Positions 1 through 8,504 of a DNA stretch of 64,000 nucleotides are shown one piece after another. A program made the position numbers and the translations under genes. Position 1 is the first letter of the stretch, and each line of letters starts with the position of its first letter. Source of the DNA: Brevibacillus thermoruber 423. Its GTDB lineage: Bacteria; Bacillota; Bacilli; Brevibacillales; Brevibacillaceae. The stretch spans positions 180,067 through 244,066 of the forward strand of contig NZ_KE695653.1 of the NCBI RefSeq assembly GCF_000454065.1, written 5' to 3'. The notes below the pieces were generated by a model, which saw only the letters and a list, made by a program, of their open reading frames with translations, was not told where the DNA came from and searched no databases.

Positions 1-372
1 AACGTGCTCCACCACGACGGGATCGGCCATGTGGGCGTACGCGTGCGCGGCCATCGAACCGCCCGCCTGCGGCACGGGGACGACCGTCACTTCTTCCAGA
101 CCGTAGCGCTCCTGCGTCTCCCGCTCCACGACCAGCGCTCTGTTCAAATGTTCACAACATTGAAAAGCCAGCGCAAAACCGCGTTTTTCCTGAACGGCGC
201 GAATGCCCCGGTAAATGGCGTCCGCCACCTCCCGGCTGCCCGCTTTGCCGATCTGCTTGCCCAGCACCTCACTGGTGCTGCAGCCGATGACGAGAAGCTG
301 GCCCGGCCGCAGCTCGGCCAACTCCGCCACTTCAGAGACGAGCGCGCTCACCTGCCGTTCGATTGCGAGCAT
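1..372 (-). CDS. ywlG: YwlG/UPF0340 (TIGR01440) family protein, 3' end cut by window
   Basis: The reading frame from an ATG at 372 runs off the left edge, giving about 124 N-terminal residues of a family usually near 180. It reads MLAIERQVSALVSEV, then a GQLLVIGCSTSEVLG segment and ALAFQCCEHLNRALVVE, which I recognise as the YwlG/DUF436 family. Function is not established. An in-frame GTG at 378 is an alternative start with GGGAG about 9 bases upstream; a TGA lies just above it. It follows rpiB by a few bases and is probably cotranscribed, as in Bacillus subtilis where ywlG neighbours the ywl genes. Confidence 0.8.
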   Translation of the reverse strand, partial: MLAIERQVSALVSEVAELAELRPGQLLVIGCSTSEVLGKQIGKAGSREVADAIYRGIRAVQEKRGFALAFQCCEHLNRALVVERETQERYGLEEVTVVPVPQAGGSMAAHAYAHMADPVVVEHV

Positions 373-379
373 GTCCACC

Positions 380-835
380 TTACTTCACTCCCGCATGTTT
401 GGCTTCAATCGCTGCAATTTTTTCCACGCGGCGCGCGTGACGCCCTCCCTGGAACTCCGTCTCCAGCCAGATTTTGACGATGTCCAGCGCCAGCCCCGGA
501 CCAATCACCCGTTCGCCCAAGGCCAGTACGTTGGAGTCGTTGTGCTCGCGGGTCGCCCGCGCGGAAAACGTGTCGTGCACCAGTGCGCAGCGGATGCCGG
601 GCACCTTGTTGGCTGCGATCGACATGCCAATGCCTGTCCCGCATACCAGGATGCCGCGGTCAAATTCCCCGGCCGCCACTTTTTCCGCCACCGGCAGCGC
701 GTAGTCGGGATAATCGACCGAATCTCCGCAGGTGCAGCCGAAGTCTTCAAAGGAAATGTTCATCGAGGTCAGCAGCCCCTTGATTTCCTCCTTCAGTTTG
801 TACCCGCCGTGATCGGCGCCAATCGCCACTTTCAT
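380..835 (-). CDS. rpiB: Ribose-5-phosphate isomerase B
   Basis: 151 residues, normal for RpiB/LacAB. It interconverts ribose 5-phosphate and ribulose 5-phosphate in the cytosolic pentose phosphate pathway. The N-terminus MKVAIGADHGGYKLKE carries the Asp8-His9 substrate-binding pair, and Cys65 in CGTGIGMSIAANK is the expected catalytic base. The start ATG follows GGGATGGCAGG. It sits directly upstream of ywlG and downstream of ywlE, matching the Bacillus ywl order. A weak sigma-A -10 (TATAAT, complement at 871-876) and an AT-rich inverted repeat lie upstream. Confidence 0.95.
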   Translation of the reverse strand: MKVAIGADHGGYKLKEEIKGLLTSMNISFEDFGCTCGDSVDYPDYALPVAEKVAAGEFDRGILVCGTGIGMSIAANKVPGIRCALVHDTFSARATREHNDSNVLALGERVIGPGLALDIVKIWLETEFQGGRHARRVEKIAAIEAKHAGVK

Positions 836-901
836 CCTGCCATCCCTCGCTTGTGTCGTGATCTTCTGCCATTATACATCAGAATCCGCATCGTAAAAAG
901 T

Positions 902-933
902 GAACATTTTTTAGTGGGAAACAAAAAATGTTC
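902..933. repeat. 11-bp perfect inverted repeat upstream of rpiB
   Basis: GAACATTTTTT and AAAAAATGTTC flank a 10-base spacer. The stem is too AT-rich for a convincing intrinsic terminator of ywlE; an operator or a weak hairpin is possible. No factor is known. Confidence 0.5.
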
Positions 934-1003
934 GCCCTATCATGCAAAAGAAGGCCCTGGCCCACTGCCAGCACCTCATCCCTTCACAATATGCGCCGCA
1001 ACG

Positions 1004-1447
1004 TCAGCCTGTGAACTTGTCAAACAGCCGGTCCAGCGACTCTTCGATTTCCTCCGCGCATCGGCGGTAGTCCTCCACCGTACCGCCAAACGGGTCGGCG
1101 ATGTCGCTCATCCCTTCCACGCCGACAAATTCCCGCAGTGTGAACACTTTTTCCGCGGCACCGGGAAACATGCCCTGAATCATCGCCTTGTGGCCCTGCG
1201 TCATGGTCAGGATCAGATCGGCCCAGGCCACCATTTCATCGTTCAACCGACGGGCCTGATGATCGTGTTCGATGCCCCGTTCCGCCAGCACCTGCAGGAC
1301 GTGCGGAGAAGCGGGCTGACCGTCGAACGCGGCCACTCCCGCCGAACGGACTTCCCACTGGCCGTCCGCCGCCTTTGCCCTGAACAGCGCCTCCGCCATC
1401 GGACTGCGGCAGGTGTTTCCCGTACAGACAAACAAAATTCTCTTCAC
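1004..1447 (-). CDS. ywlE: Low-molecular-weight phosphatase, probable protein-arginine phosphatase
   Basis: 147 residues from a GTG at 1447, chosen because GGGGGAGAG precedes it and the product then begins VKRILFVCTGNTCRSPMAEA as in the family; an upstream in-frame start would add 29 non-homologous residues. The LMW-PTP loop is C8-TGNTC-R14, and the general acid is Asp118 in DPFGG. Thr12 in the loop corresponds to the threonine (Thr11 in B. subtilis YwlE) that favours phosphoarginine over phosphotyrosine, so the likely role is reversing McsB arginine phosphorylation. It lies between mntP and rpiB. Confidence 0.9.
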   Translation of the reverse strand: MKRILFVCTGNTCRSPMAEALFRAKAADGQWEVRSAGVAAFDGQPASPHVLQVLAERGIEHDHQARRLNDEMVAWADLILTMTQGHKAMIQGMFPGAAEKVFTLREFVGVEGMSDIADPFGGTVEDYRRCAEEIEESLDRLFDKFTG

Positions 1448-1567
1448 GTGTCTCTCCCCCTTTCCGGCGGCGCTGCTGCCTGAACAACCTTTCCCGGCGA
1501 GCGATTTCAGGATGGCCCGGGAGTTTCCGCGCACCCGCCCGTTTGCTACTGCCGCCGGCGACCGGCG

Positions 1568-2128
1568 TCACAGCATGAATTTCAGACCAAAACCAAGCAA
1601 AATCAGTCCACCTAATACTTCGCTGTACTCGCCCAGCCATCCTCCCATCCTTCGCCCGATCATCAGGCCGCAGTACGCCATCATGCCGCCCATGACGCCA
1701 AACAAGGTGACCGCGAGCAGTTTGTTTACCTCCATCAAGCCAAAGGAAAAGCCGACCGTCATCGCGTCCAGGCTGACGCTGACGGCAAACAGCAGCAGTC
1801 CCAGTCCTTTCGTGCGCAGAATGCTCTTTTCCTCGCCCTGCACAAACCCGTTCCACAGCATATGCGCACCGATGGCCATCAGTACCGCACCGCCGATAAA
1901 CACCGCAATATCCCCGACCAACTCGGACAAATACACCCCGACGGCGATCCCCACGAGGGGCATGGCTACGTGGAACAACCCGATGGTGATGCTGACTTTG
2001 ACGATTTCTCTGAGGCGCATGCCCACCATCCCCACGCCCACCCCCAGCGAAAACGCGTCCATGCTCAGGGCAAAGGCAATCACCAGCAGGGTTAAAAATT
2101 GTCCCCAATGAAATATGGTCAGGTCCAC
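1568..2128 (-). CDS. mntP: Putative manganese efflux pump MntP
   Basis: 186 residues with about six hydrophobic segments. Two related halves each carry the acidic DAxS/T signature: LSMDAFSLGVGVG near residues 22-32 and VSLDAMTVGFSFG in the second half. This is typical of MntP (YwlD in Bacillus), a cytoplasmic-membrane Mn(II) exporter. The GTG start at 2128 is preceded by AGGAGGGGGAG. The family is often controlled by a Mn riboswitch or MntR, but the 54-base gap to ywlC is too short for a yybP-ykoY element and I see none. Confidence 0.9.
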   Translation of the reverse strand: MDLTIFHWGQFLTLLVIAFALSMDAFSLGVGVGMVGMRLREIVKVSITIGLFHVAMPLVGIAVGVYLSELVGDIAVFIGGAVLMAIGAHMLWNGFVQGEEKSILRTKGLGLLLFAVSVSLDAMTVGFSFGLMEVNKLLAVTLFGVMGGMMAYCGLMIGRRMGGWLGEYSEVLGGLILLGFGLKFML

Positions 2129-2182
2129 GCCGCTCCCCCTCCTGTCTCTTCACCTTATGCGGACAAGAGGGAGTTTAGACGT

Positions 2183-3274
2183 TTACACGGACAGAATGCG
2201 TCCGCCCGCCGCTTTTTCCAGACGGTTCATGACCGCCATTCCCAAGCCGGAGCGGGAAAACGTTTCCCCGACGATAAACTGCACCTGCCGCTCGTCGAAC
2301 TGCCGCAGCACCGCGTACAGCCGATGCGCCACTTCACCCGGTTCCGCCCGCGATCCGACGGAGAGAACGACGTCGGCTTCGGGACGTTCCCGCCAGTACG
2401 AAGCCGCCTCCGCGCTGGCCAGCACGCCGGTGCGCAGCCCGCGGCGCTTGGCCTCGGCGAGCATGCCGCTCATTTTTTCCCGGACGCGCGGCTCTTCTCC
2501 TTCGACGAGCCACATCTCGCCCTCCGGAGCGTAGTGGGCGTACTTCATGCCGGGCGAGCGCGGCGTTTCCGCCGAACCGGCGGAGAAGGCGGGGTCCAGC
2601 TTCACGGGGCCGATCACCGCTTCCAACTGCTCGCGGGTGACGCCTCCCGGACGCAGGATGATCGGCGGCTCCACCGTAACGTCGATGACCGTCGATTCCA
2701 CCCCGACACCAGTGGGGCCGCCGTCCAGCACGCCGGCGATGCGGCCGTCCAGGTCGGCCAGGACGTGCGCGGCCGTCGTGGGGCTGGGGCGGCCCGAACG
2801 GTTGGCGCTGGGCGCGGCCACCGGCACGCCGGCCTGGCGGATGAGCGCCAGCGCGGCGGGATGGTTCGGCATCCGCACGCCGACCGTGTCCAGCCCGGCA
2901 GTCACCAGCGAGGCCACCCGGTCCGTCTTGGGCAGGATCAGCGTCAACGGTCCGGGCCAAAACGCGTCCATCAGCCGGCGGGCCTTCTCCGGTACCGCTT
3001 CGGCAACCGTCTGCAGTTGTGCTTCATCGGCAATGTGGACAATCAGCGGGTTGTCGCCGGGTCTCCCTTTTGCCAGAAATATTTTTTCCACAGCGTCGTC
3101 CGACAATGCATTCGCCCCCAACCCGTAAACGGTTTCCGTGGGAAAGGCGACGACCTCCCCGTCGCGGAGCAGGTGGGCGGCATCCACAATCTGTGAACAA
3201 CCCTGCCAATTTTCCACAGCGTTCTCCACATGGTTATTCACAGTCCATAGCTTTGTTACCCGATGCTGTTCCAT
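2183..3274 (-). CDS. ywlC: L-threonylcarbamoyladenylate synthase, Sua5 long form
   Basis: 363 residues. It makes threonylcarbamoyl-AMP from threonine, bicarbonate and ATP for the t6A37 modification of ANN-decoding tRNAs. The N-terminal YrdC fold shows VVAFPTETVYGLGANA, the KGRPGDNPL loop and PSANRSGRPSPT; the rest is the C-terminal Sua5 domain, absent from short TsaC proteins. An alternative internal start would shorten the N-terminus, but the ATG at 3274 has AAGGAAAGGA upstream. It has a strong sigma-A promoter of its own (3325-3353). Confidence 0.93.
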   Translation of the reverse strand: MEQHRVTKLWTVNNHVENAVENWQGCSQIVDAAHLLRDGEVVAFPTETVYGLGANALSDDAVEKIFLAKGRPGDNPLIVHIADEAQLQTVAEAVPEKARRLMDAFWPGPLTLILPKTDRVASLVTAGLDTVGVRMPNHPAALALIRQAGVPVAAPSANRSGRPSPTTAAHVLADLDGRIAGVLDGGPTGVGVESTVIDVTVEPPIILRPGGVTREQLEAVIGPVKLDPAFSAGSAETPRSPGMKYAHYAPEGEMWLVEGEEPRVREKMSGMLAEAKRRGLRTGVLASAEAASYWRERPEADVVLSVGSRAEPGEVAHRLYAVLRQFDERQVQFIVGETFSRSGLGMAVMNRLEKAAGGRILSV

Positions 3275-3324
3275 CTTGGCGAATATCCTTTCCTTATGCT
3301 CGTTTCACAACAATTTGTGCCTTT

Positions 3325-3353
3325 AGTATAGAGGTGATGATACAAGTTTTCAA
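3325..3353 (-). promoter_or_regulatory. Sigma-A promoter of ywlC
   Basis: On the minus strand, -35 TTGAAA (3348-3353) and -10 TATACT (3325-3330) are separated by 17 bp, about 50 bases upstream of the ywlC start. Confidence 0.8.
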
Positions 3354-3415
3354 CAGGCTGTGGGTAACCTGTGAATAAGTTTCTCTTTTTTCAGAACGTT
3401 TCATCGCCGATATGC

Positions 3416-3449
3416 AAAACGACACCGCGGCGTGACCGGGTGTCGTTTT
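3416..3449 (-). terminator. Intrinsic terminator after spoIIR
   Basis: An 11-bp stem AAAACGACACC/GGTGTCGTTTT lies just past the spoIIR stop; the T-run on the minus strand is supplied by the stem's 3' arm. Confidence 0.75.
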
Positions 3450-3456
3450 CTCGTGA

Positions 3457-4332
3457 TCAGGAGAAGAGGGCCGTCAGTTTTTCCCAGAGGAAAAAGCGCA
3501 CTTCCACGTTCGGCTGAGCGGCCGTCGTCTCCCTGTCGTCTGTCGTCTGCCGTTCTTCGCCGGCCGGCTGCCGCTCCGTTTTCGCGACGTGACCTGCGGC
3601 TTCGTACGGATTCACCGCTTGATCCGCTGCCGGTTGGTCCGTTCGGCCGGCCGTTTCCGCATCGCCGAACCAGCGGGCTTCCAGGCGAGCCTGACGCCGT
3701 TCCTCGAAGGCGTCCCGTACGGCGTCGACGTCAGCCATCACGGCCGGTAGCGTCGGCTGCTCTGCCGCCGCCTCCGCTCGTCCGTCGGCTTGTCCTGACG
3801 GAGCGGGCTCGGTTGGGGACGCGGCGGACGCCGCCTGGACCGCGTCGCCGTTGGACATGTCGATGAAACAAAGCGGCGGAAACAGGACGCACCACCAGTT
3901 TTGCCCCTTCGCTTCGCCGATGCGGACGCGCAGTGCCTCGTAGTCCCCGGCGGGGTACACGTACGACCCGTACAGTTTGGTCGGGAACGGAACGCGACCG
4001 AAATCAACCACGGCCGGGTAGGCAAAGCCCCGTTCCCGGATCGTCTTGTCCACAAGCTGCTGCAGTTCCGGCAGCCGGGCCGCCACCACCTGGCGGGCCT
4101 CCTCGTAGGAGCGGATCTCCGTGACCCACTCGTTCATCTGTGCGACGATTGCGTCGCGCACTTCCCGTTTCAGCCATTGATCCTGCATGGAATCGCTGTT
4201 CGCGATAATCCGCAGCCGGATCGACTCCTGAGGGATCGGCCCGTTGTCCAGCACATTGGCCGCCGTAAGCTGTCCCTCCCAGCTCATCATCAACATCAAA
4301 ACACTGAATGCCGCCAACCAGAACCGCTTCAT
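3457..4332 (-). CDS. spoIIR: Stage II sporulation protein R
   Basis: 291 residues from the second ATG (4332), which has AGAAGG six bases upstream; the ATG at 4338 abuts that site. A hydrophobic N-terminal signal (KRFWLAAFSVLMLMMSW) is followed by the conserved domain SIRLRIIANSDSMQDQ to NWWCVLFPPLCFID. In B. subtilis SpoIIR is made in the forespore and secreted to activate SpoIIGA processing of pro-sigma-E. Between that domain and the C-terminal FFLWEKLTALF there is an Ala/Glu/Gln-rich insertion of roughly 100 residues, making it longer than the roughly 220-residue B. subtilis protein. A forespore-type promoter precedes it. Confidence 0.93.
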   Translation of the reverse strand: MKRFWLAAFSVLMLMMSWEGQLTAANVLDNGPIPQESIRLRIIANSDSMQDQWLKREVRDAIVAQMNEWVTEIRSYEEARQVVAARLPELQQLVDKTIRERGFAYPAVVDFGRVPFPTKLYGSYVYPAGDYEALRVRIGEAKGQNWWCVLFPPLCFIDMSNGDAVQAASAASPTEPAPSGQADGRAEAAAEQPTLPAVMADVDAVRDAFEERRQARLEARWFGDAETAGRTDQPAADQAVNPYEAAGHVAKTERQPAGEERQTTDDRETTAAQPNVEVRFFLWEKLTALFS

Positions 4333-4386
4333 GTTCATCCTTCTCCCTTTCTCATACGGATGCTGCGAATCTCTTTTTCTAGCAAC

Positions 4387-4416
4387 CAGTATGGACGGAA
4401 TCTAGCGAAAACATAC
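4387..4416 (-). promoter_or_regulatory. Forespore (sigma-F/sigma-G type) promoter of spoIIR
   Basis: Minus strand: -35 GTATG (4412-4416), 18-bp spacer, -10 CATACTG (4387-4393). This fits the GHATR-N18-CATNHTA forespore pattern with one mismatch, as expected for spoIIR. Confidence 0.6.
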
Positions 4417-4512
4417 GCGGTTCTGGCAACGTTTCCAGCGAAACACATCGCGGTTCGCGACGGCTGCGAGACGAATGGCCACAACGATCGTACGGCTCAA
4501 GTGACACGCGTC

Positions 4513-5421
4513 TCAGCGGTGCAAGGTAGATAAACCCGCCCGCCCGACGACGACCCGCTCGATCCCCGCCAGATCGGGAACGATCTCCACCTCGTCGATC
4601 ACGCCGGAAGCCTTCATCAGGCCAGCGACGTCACGGGACTGATGAATGCCCACTTCAAACGCGACGAGACCCGGCCGTTTCAGCACCGCAGGCAGCGCCT
4701 CGCACAGGCGGCGGTAGCAGTCCAGTCCGTCCGCCCCTCCATCCAGCGCCAGCCGGGGTTCGTACGCCCGCACTTCCGCGTCCAGCGTGTCGACCACGGC
4801 AGTCGGAATATAAGGAGGATTGGAGACCAGAATGTCCACCTGCAGCCCCTCCGCCACCAGCGGCTGGACGAGGTCTCCCTGCAAAAAGCGGACGTGGGCG
4901 CCCAACTGTTCCGCGTTTTCGCGGGCGATGGCGGTCGCGTCGGGTGAAAGATCCACCGTGCTCACCCGCCAGTGCGGCCGTTCGCAGGCGAGCGTGACAC
5001 AGATGGCTCCGCTGCCCGTGCCGATGTCCGCAACGGCGAGCGGCTGCTCCGCCGGCCAGATGTCATCGGCCCGCCGCAACACCTGTTCCACCAGAATCTC
5101 CGTCTCCGGCCGGGGAATCAGCACACCAGGACGGACGCGAAAGGGACGGCCGTAGAACTCCTGCGTGCCGATCATGTACTGGATCGGTTCGCGGCGCGCC
5201 CGGCGCCGGCACAGGCCGATCAGGCGCTCCAGGGCGTCGGCGGGCATCGGTTCGCCCAGGGAAATCAAATAGCGGGTGCGGTCCCATCCGAGGCAGTGGC
5301 GGAGCAGCAGTTCCGCTTCAAACGGCGGATCCGCCACGCCCGCCTCGCGTAAAAAGGAAGAAGCCCGTGCCAGGGCTTCCCGTACTGTCGTCACATCCGG
5401 CCACTCACGCTGTGCTTGCAT
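4513..5421 (-). CDS. prmC: Peptide chain release factor N5-glutamine methyltransferase
   Basis: 302 residues. It methylates the GGQ glutamine of release factors. The N-terminal helical domain (1-85) precedes a class I SAM methyltransferase domain with motif [10 protein letters not shown] (132-140) and the catalytic NPPY (201-204). The start overlaps the 3' end of prfA by 17 bases, so the enzyme is translationally coupled to its substrate, the standard arrangement in Firmicutes. Confidence 0.95.
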   Translation of the reverse strand: MQAQREWPDVTTVREALARASSFLREAGVADPPFEAELLLRHCLGWDRTRYLISLGEPMPADALERLIGLCRRRARREPIQYMIGTQEFYGRPFRVRPGVLIPRPETEILVEQVLRRADDIWPAEQPLAVADIGTGSGAICVTLACERPHWRVSTVDLSPDATAIARENAEQLGAHVRFLQGDLVQPLVAEGLQVDILVSNPPYIPTAVVDTLDAEVRAYEPRLALDGGADGLDCYRRLCEALPAVLKRPGLVAFEVGIHQSRDVAGLMKASGVIDEVEIVPDLAGIERVVVGRAGLSTLHR

Positions 5422-6481
5422 GGCTCTTCAACAGCTCCGTCTGTTCGTGCATGATCAGGTTGTCGATGACTTCGTCCAGCTCGCCTTCCAGAATCGATTC
5501 CAGACGGTGCAGCGTCAGACCGATGCGGTGATCGGTGACGCGGCTCTGCGGAAAGTTGTAGGTGCGAATCCGCTCGCTGCGGTCGCCCGTCCCCACCAGG
5601 CTCTTGCGGGTGGCGTCCTGCTCCGCCATCTGCTGCTGCTGATAGTAGTCCAGCAGGCGGGCGCGCAGTACGCGCAGCGCCTTTTCCTTGTTGGAGTTCT
5701 GCGACTTTTCGTCCTGACAGGAGACCACGATGCCGGTCGGAATGTGGGTCACCCGCACCGCCGACTTCGTGGTGTTGACGCTCTGCCCGCCAGCGCCGCT
5801 GGAACAGAACGTGTCGACGCGGATGTCTTTTTCGTTCAGTTCCACTTCCACTTCTTCCGCTTCCGGCAGCACCAGGACCGTCGACGTGGAGGTGTGAATC
5901 CGCCCGCCCGACTCCGTGGCCGGAATGCGCTGCACGCGGTGCGCGCCGCTTTCAAACTTCAGCTTGCTGTAAGCCCCGCGCCCGCTGACGGAAAAGACGA
6001 TTTCCTTGTAGCCGCCGATGTCCGTCGGGTTGGCTTCCAGCACTTCCACCTTGAAGCCGTGCCGCTCCGCGTAGCGGGTGTACATGCGGAACAAATCGGC
6101 CGCAAACAGCGCCGCTTCGTCGCCTCCCGCCGCCCCGCGGATCTCCATGATGACGTTTTTCTCGTCGTTCGGATCTTTCGGCAGCAGCAGGATTTTCAAA
6201 CGGCCCTCAAGCTGTTCCTTGCGCTTGCTCAGATCGGAAATTTCCATCTTTACCATTTCGCGCATCTCGTCGTCCAGCTTTTCCTCCAGCATCGCCTTGG
6301 CATCCTCAAGCTGGCTTACGACCGATTTATATTCACGGTAGACGACCACGGTCTCTTCCAAAGAGGACTGCTCCTTGGACAGTTCGCGCAGTCGTTTCGT
6401 ATCGTTGATGACGTCGGGGTCACAAAGGAGATTGGTCACTTCTTCATAACGCTCTTCAACCGCAGATAAGCGCTCGAACAC
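5405..6481 (-). CDS. prfA: Peptide chain release factor 1
   Basis: 358 residues, full length. It recognises UAA/UAG and triggers peptide release. It carries PAT (187-189), equivalent to the PxT anticodon-like tripeptide, and GGQ at 231-233 within [12 protein letters not shown]. The start is a GTG at 6481 with GGGGTG seven bases upstream. Transcription probably begins at the promoter at 6527-6555 and continues into prmC. Confidence 0.97.
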   Translation of the reverse strand: MFERLSAVEERYEEVTNLLCDPDVINDTKRLRELSKEQSSLEETVVVYREYKSVVSQLEDAKAMLEEKLDDEMREMVKMEISDLSKRKEQLEGRLKILLLPKDPNDEKNVIMEIRGAAGGDEAALFAADLFRMYTRYAERHGFKVEVLEANPTDIGGYKEIVFSVSGRGAYSKLKFESGAHRVQRIPATESGGRIHTSTSTVLVLPEAEEVEVELNEKDIRVDTFCSSGAGGQSVNTTKSAVRVTHIPTGIVVSCQDEKSQNSNKEKALRVLRARLLDYYQQQQMAEQDATRKSLVGTGDRSERIRTYNFPQSRVTDHRIGLTLHRLESILEGELDEVIDNLIMHEQTELLKSHASTA

Positions 6482-6526
6482 TGCATTTCACCCCACCGTT
6501 AAAATACTGTCTATTATAACAGATAA

Positions 6527-6555
6527 ATTATAGAGGCAGATGTGGAAAAAGTCAA
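6527..6555 (-). promoter_or_regulatory. Sigma-A promoter of prfA-prmC
   Basis: Minus strand: -35 TTGACT (6550-6555), 17-bp spacer, -10 TATAAT (6527-6532), about 46 bases upstream of the prfA GTG. Confidence 0.88.
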
Positions 6556-6874
6556 AACGGCTTCTTTTCAAGGTGATGATTGGAAAAAGCGTGCCGCAGC
6601 AGCACGAAAGAAACGGCAAAAGCAGGCAAACAGGCCCGGCATGGCCGAGCCTCCAGACTGAAAACAAAGCGATTGCATCGAAGGAGAAGCATGTTTCCAG
6701 GCACAGCGGCTGGTGAGCCCGACCGAGCCGAACAGCGAGCTGCGGGAAAGAGAAGCGCCACCCTGGCATGGGCTGCGAAACGATGCGGCTGTGGCGATCC
6801 CCCGCAACCCGGTGCGGAGCAGGCCGGGCTGGTATCAGGTCCAGCCCGTGACCGGCGCAGCCTCGGACGGGGAA
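6556..6874. other. Gene-free stretch between prfA promoter and YhcN-family gene
   Basis: No reading frame here has a ribosome-binding site or recognisable product. It contains a 7-bp hairpin GGGCTGG/CCAGCCC (6826-6847), possibly a weak terminator for the lipoprotein gene, and a CGCCAC...GTGGCG pairing inside GC-rich sequence around 6760-6796. I recognise no known RNA. Confidence 0.5.
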
Positions 6875-7372
6875 TCAGCGATGGTATCCGTCGTTTGAGG
6901 TGATGTGAAAATCGTAGCGCGGCACTTTTTGACGCAGGGCGGCGATCACCTGCTGTTCGATGGACCGGGCCTGGGCGGCCGTCACGTTGGGGATCAGATC
7001 CAACGTAACATATGCGTTTCCGCCGCTCAGGGTGATTCGCGCGTTTTCCACGCCCGGCACCGATTTGGCCATGGCTTCCATGTTGTCCATATCGATCTGC
7101 GTGGAACGCACGTTGGAGTGGCCGATGATCACATTGGGGTTTTGGTTGCGCCCCATCAAGCCGTCCCGGTCTTCCAGCGGAGACGCTCCGCGGTCGATGA
7201 TGTCCCCGTCCCGGTCGCTTTTGATGGTCGCGTGCTGCTGTGGATCGTAACTTTGCGCGCCGTAGCTCCGCTCCTGCGGCATCGTCCGGCCGCACCCGGC
7301 GGTCAGGGGGGATGCCAACAAAACTGCGGCCAGCACGCCCAGGGTACTTTTCCAAAAGGACTGGCATCGCAT
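6875..7372 (-). CDS. YhcN/YlaJ family sporulation lipoprotein
   Basis: 165 residues from the ATG at 7372, which has AGGAGGTGG upstream; longer frames lack a site. A type II signal peptide ends in LTAGC, so the mature protein should be lipid-anchored. The C-terminal half (AMAKSVPGVENARITLSGGNAYV and onward) matches the YhcN/YlaJ fold seen in spore-associated lipoproteins of Bacillales. The exact role is unknown; the family affects spore germination or outgrowth. A forespore-type promoter lies just upstream, which supports a sporulation role. Confidence 0.85.
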   Translation of the reverse strand: MRCQSFWKSTLGVLAAVLLASPLTAGCGRTMPQERSYGAQSYDPQQHATIKSDRDGDIIDRGASPLEDRDGLMGRNQNPNVIIGHSNVRSTQIDMDNMEAMAKSVPGVENARITLSGGNAYVTLDLIPNVTAAQARSIEQQVIAALRQKVPRYDFHITSNDGYHR

Positions 7373-7396
7373 AAAAAAGCCACCTCCTGTTTGCCT

Positions 7397-7426
7397 TATT
7401 GTGCGCATCGCAGGCGACGGCCATTC
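7397..7426 (-). promoter_or_regulatory. Forespore-type promoter of the YhcN-family gene
   Basis: Minus strand: -35 GAATG (7422-7426), 18-bp spacer, -10 CACAATA (7397-7403), one mismatch from CATNHTA. The predicted start leaves a very short leader that still contains the Shine-Dalgarno. Confidence 0.5.
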
Positions 7427-7483
7427 ACAGGCAAACAGGGGAGGCCTTCACGAGAGCGGAACCCCCTCAAGCGGGGGCCATCC

Positions 7484-8059
7484 TCAGTACGCAGCCGGCG
7501 GGTGGTAGTAGTGGCGGCGGCAGACGCTGCTGTAGGTGTCGTTTCCGCCGATCTCGATCGTCTCTCCGGTGTAAACGGGGCGGCCGTCCTTGAACTTGAG
7601 GATGTGGGTCGCTTTTTTGTTGCAGTAGACGCACACGGTCTTGATCTCCTCGATCTTGTCCGCTTCGCACAGCAAATGGGAACTGCCCGGGAACAACTGG
7701 TTCTTGAAGTCTTTCAACAGCCCGTACACGATCACCGGGATGTCCAGCTCATCCACGATTTTGACCAACTGCTCCACATGCTGTTTGCCGAGAAACTGGC
7801 CCTCGTCCACCAGGACGCAGTGCGGCCGGCTCTCCTCCCCGGCGACGATCGCAAAGATGTCCGTATCGTCGCTGATCGGAATGGCTTCCCGGCTGATTCC
7901 CACACGCGAAGCCACCTTGCCGACACCGTACCGGTCGTCGATGGCCGGGGTAAACACCAGCACTTTTTTGCCTGACTGCTCGTAGTTGTGAGCCACCGTC
8001 AATAACTGGATTGATTTGGAAGCATTCATCGCCCCATAGCGAAAATAGAGTTGTGCCAC
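7484..8059 (-). CDS. tdk: Thymidine kinase
   Basis: 191 residues from a GTG at 8059, eight bases after AAAGGGAG; the product then starts VAQLYFRYGAMNASKS like E. coli-type thymidine kinases. It phosphorylates thymidine for dTTP salvage. It shows the P-loop GAMNASKS (9-16, with Ala where Gly is common), VDEGQFL (84-90) containing the catalytic Glu, and four Cys/His zinc positions near the C-terminus (VCVYC and VCRRHYYH). It sits between rpmE and prfA as in Bacillus. A TACAAT -10 element occurs in the preceding gap, with a weak -35. Confidence 0.95.
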   Translation of the reverse strand: MAQLYFRYGAMNASKSIQLLTVAHNYEQSGKKVLVFTPAIDDRYGVGKVASRVGISREAIPISDDTDIFAIVAGEESRPHCVLVDEGQFLGKQHVEQLVKIVDELDIPVIVYGLLKDFKNQLFPGSSHLLCEADKIEEIKTVCVYCNKKATHILKFKDGRPVYTGETIEIGGNDTYSSVCRRHYYHPPAAY

Positions 8060-8189
8060 CTGTCTGTCTCCCTTTGCGTTCATTTTCCCTTCCGGCGATG
8101 CCGCGCGGGCTCCCCCGTCTGCGTCATTCGTCCGGGCTTCTGGCTCTATTGTAGGGGTACATGCCGCAGAACGGAACGTTTTTTGCCGA

Positions 8190-8226
8190 AAAAGCAAAAA
8201 CCAGGCAGCGATCCTGCCTGGTTCTT
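8190..8226 (-). terminator. Intrinsic terminator of rpmE
   Basis: A 10-bp perfect stem AACCAGGCAG/CTGCCTGGTT with a 5-base loop is followed on the minus strand by a T-rich tail, immediately after rpmE. Confidence 0.88.
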
Positions 8227-8234
8227 CTTCCCGA

Positions 8235-8435
8235 TTAGGAAAGATTGTATTTGCGTTTGAAGCGGTCTACACGGCCGCCGGCATCTACGAATTTTTGCTT
8301 ACCGGTGAAGAACGGGTGGCAGTTGGAGCAGATCTCCACGCGCAGCGCTTGCTTCACGGAGCCGGATTCGAATTCGTTGCCGCAGGCACACGTTACTTTC
8401 ACAATGTTGTAGTTCGGGTGAATGCCTTGTTTCAT
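8235..8435 (-). CDS. rpmE: 50S ribosomal protein L31 (zinc-binding form)
   Basis: 66 residues from the ATG at 8435, with AAAGAGGTG upstream; the longer frame is rejected. The sequence [22 protein letters not shown] is canonical, and the four cysteines (CACG, and CSNC further on) define the zinc-containing C+ paralogue that zinc-replete cells use. It has its own promoter and terminator, so it is probably monocistronic. Confidence 0.97.
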   Translation of the reverse strand: MKQGIHPNYNIVKVTCACGNEFESGSVKQALRVEICSNCHPFFTGKQKFVDAGGRVDRFKRKYNLS

Positions 8436-8504
8436 CCTAATTACACCTCTTTTCCGCCCTGAATCGTTTGCCGAAACAGAGTTATATACAAACACACATA
8501 CAAG

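Noticed and set aside
1568-2182. Manganese riboswitch ahead of mntP
   Set aside because: The gap between ywlC and mntP is only about 54 bases, too short for a yybP-ykoY element with its expression platform.
6488-6769. Short minus-strand frame between prfA and the YhcN-family gene
   Set aside because: No ribosome-binding site and it overlaps the prfA promoter; Cys/Phe/Arg-rich nonsense-like product.
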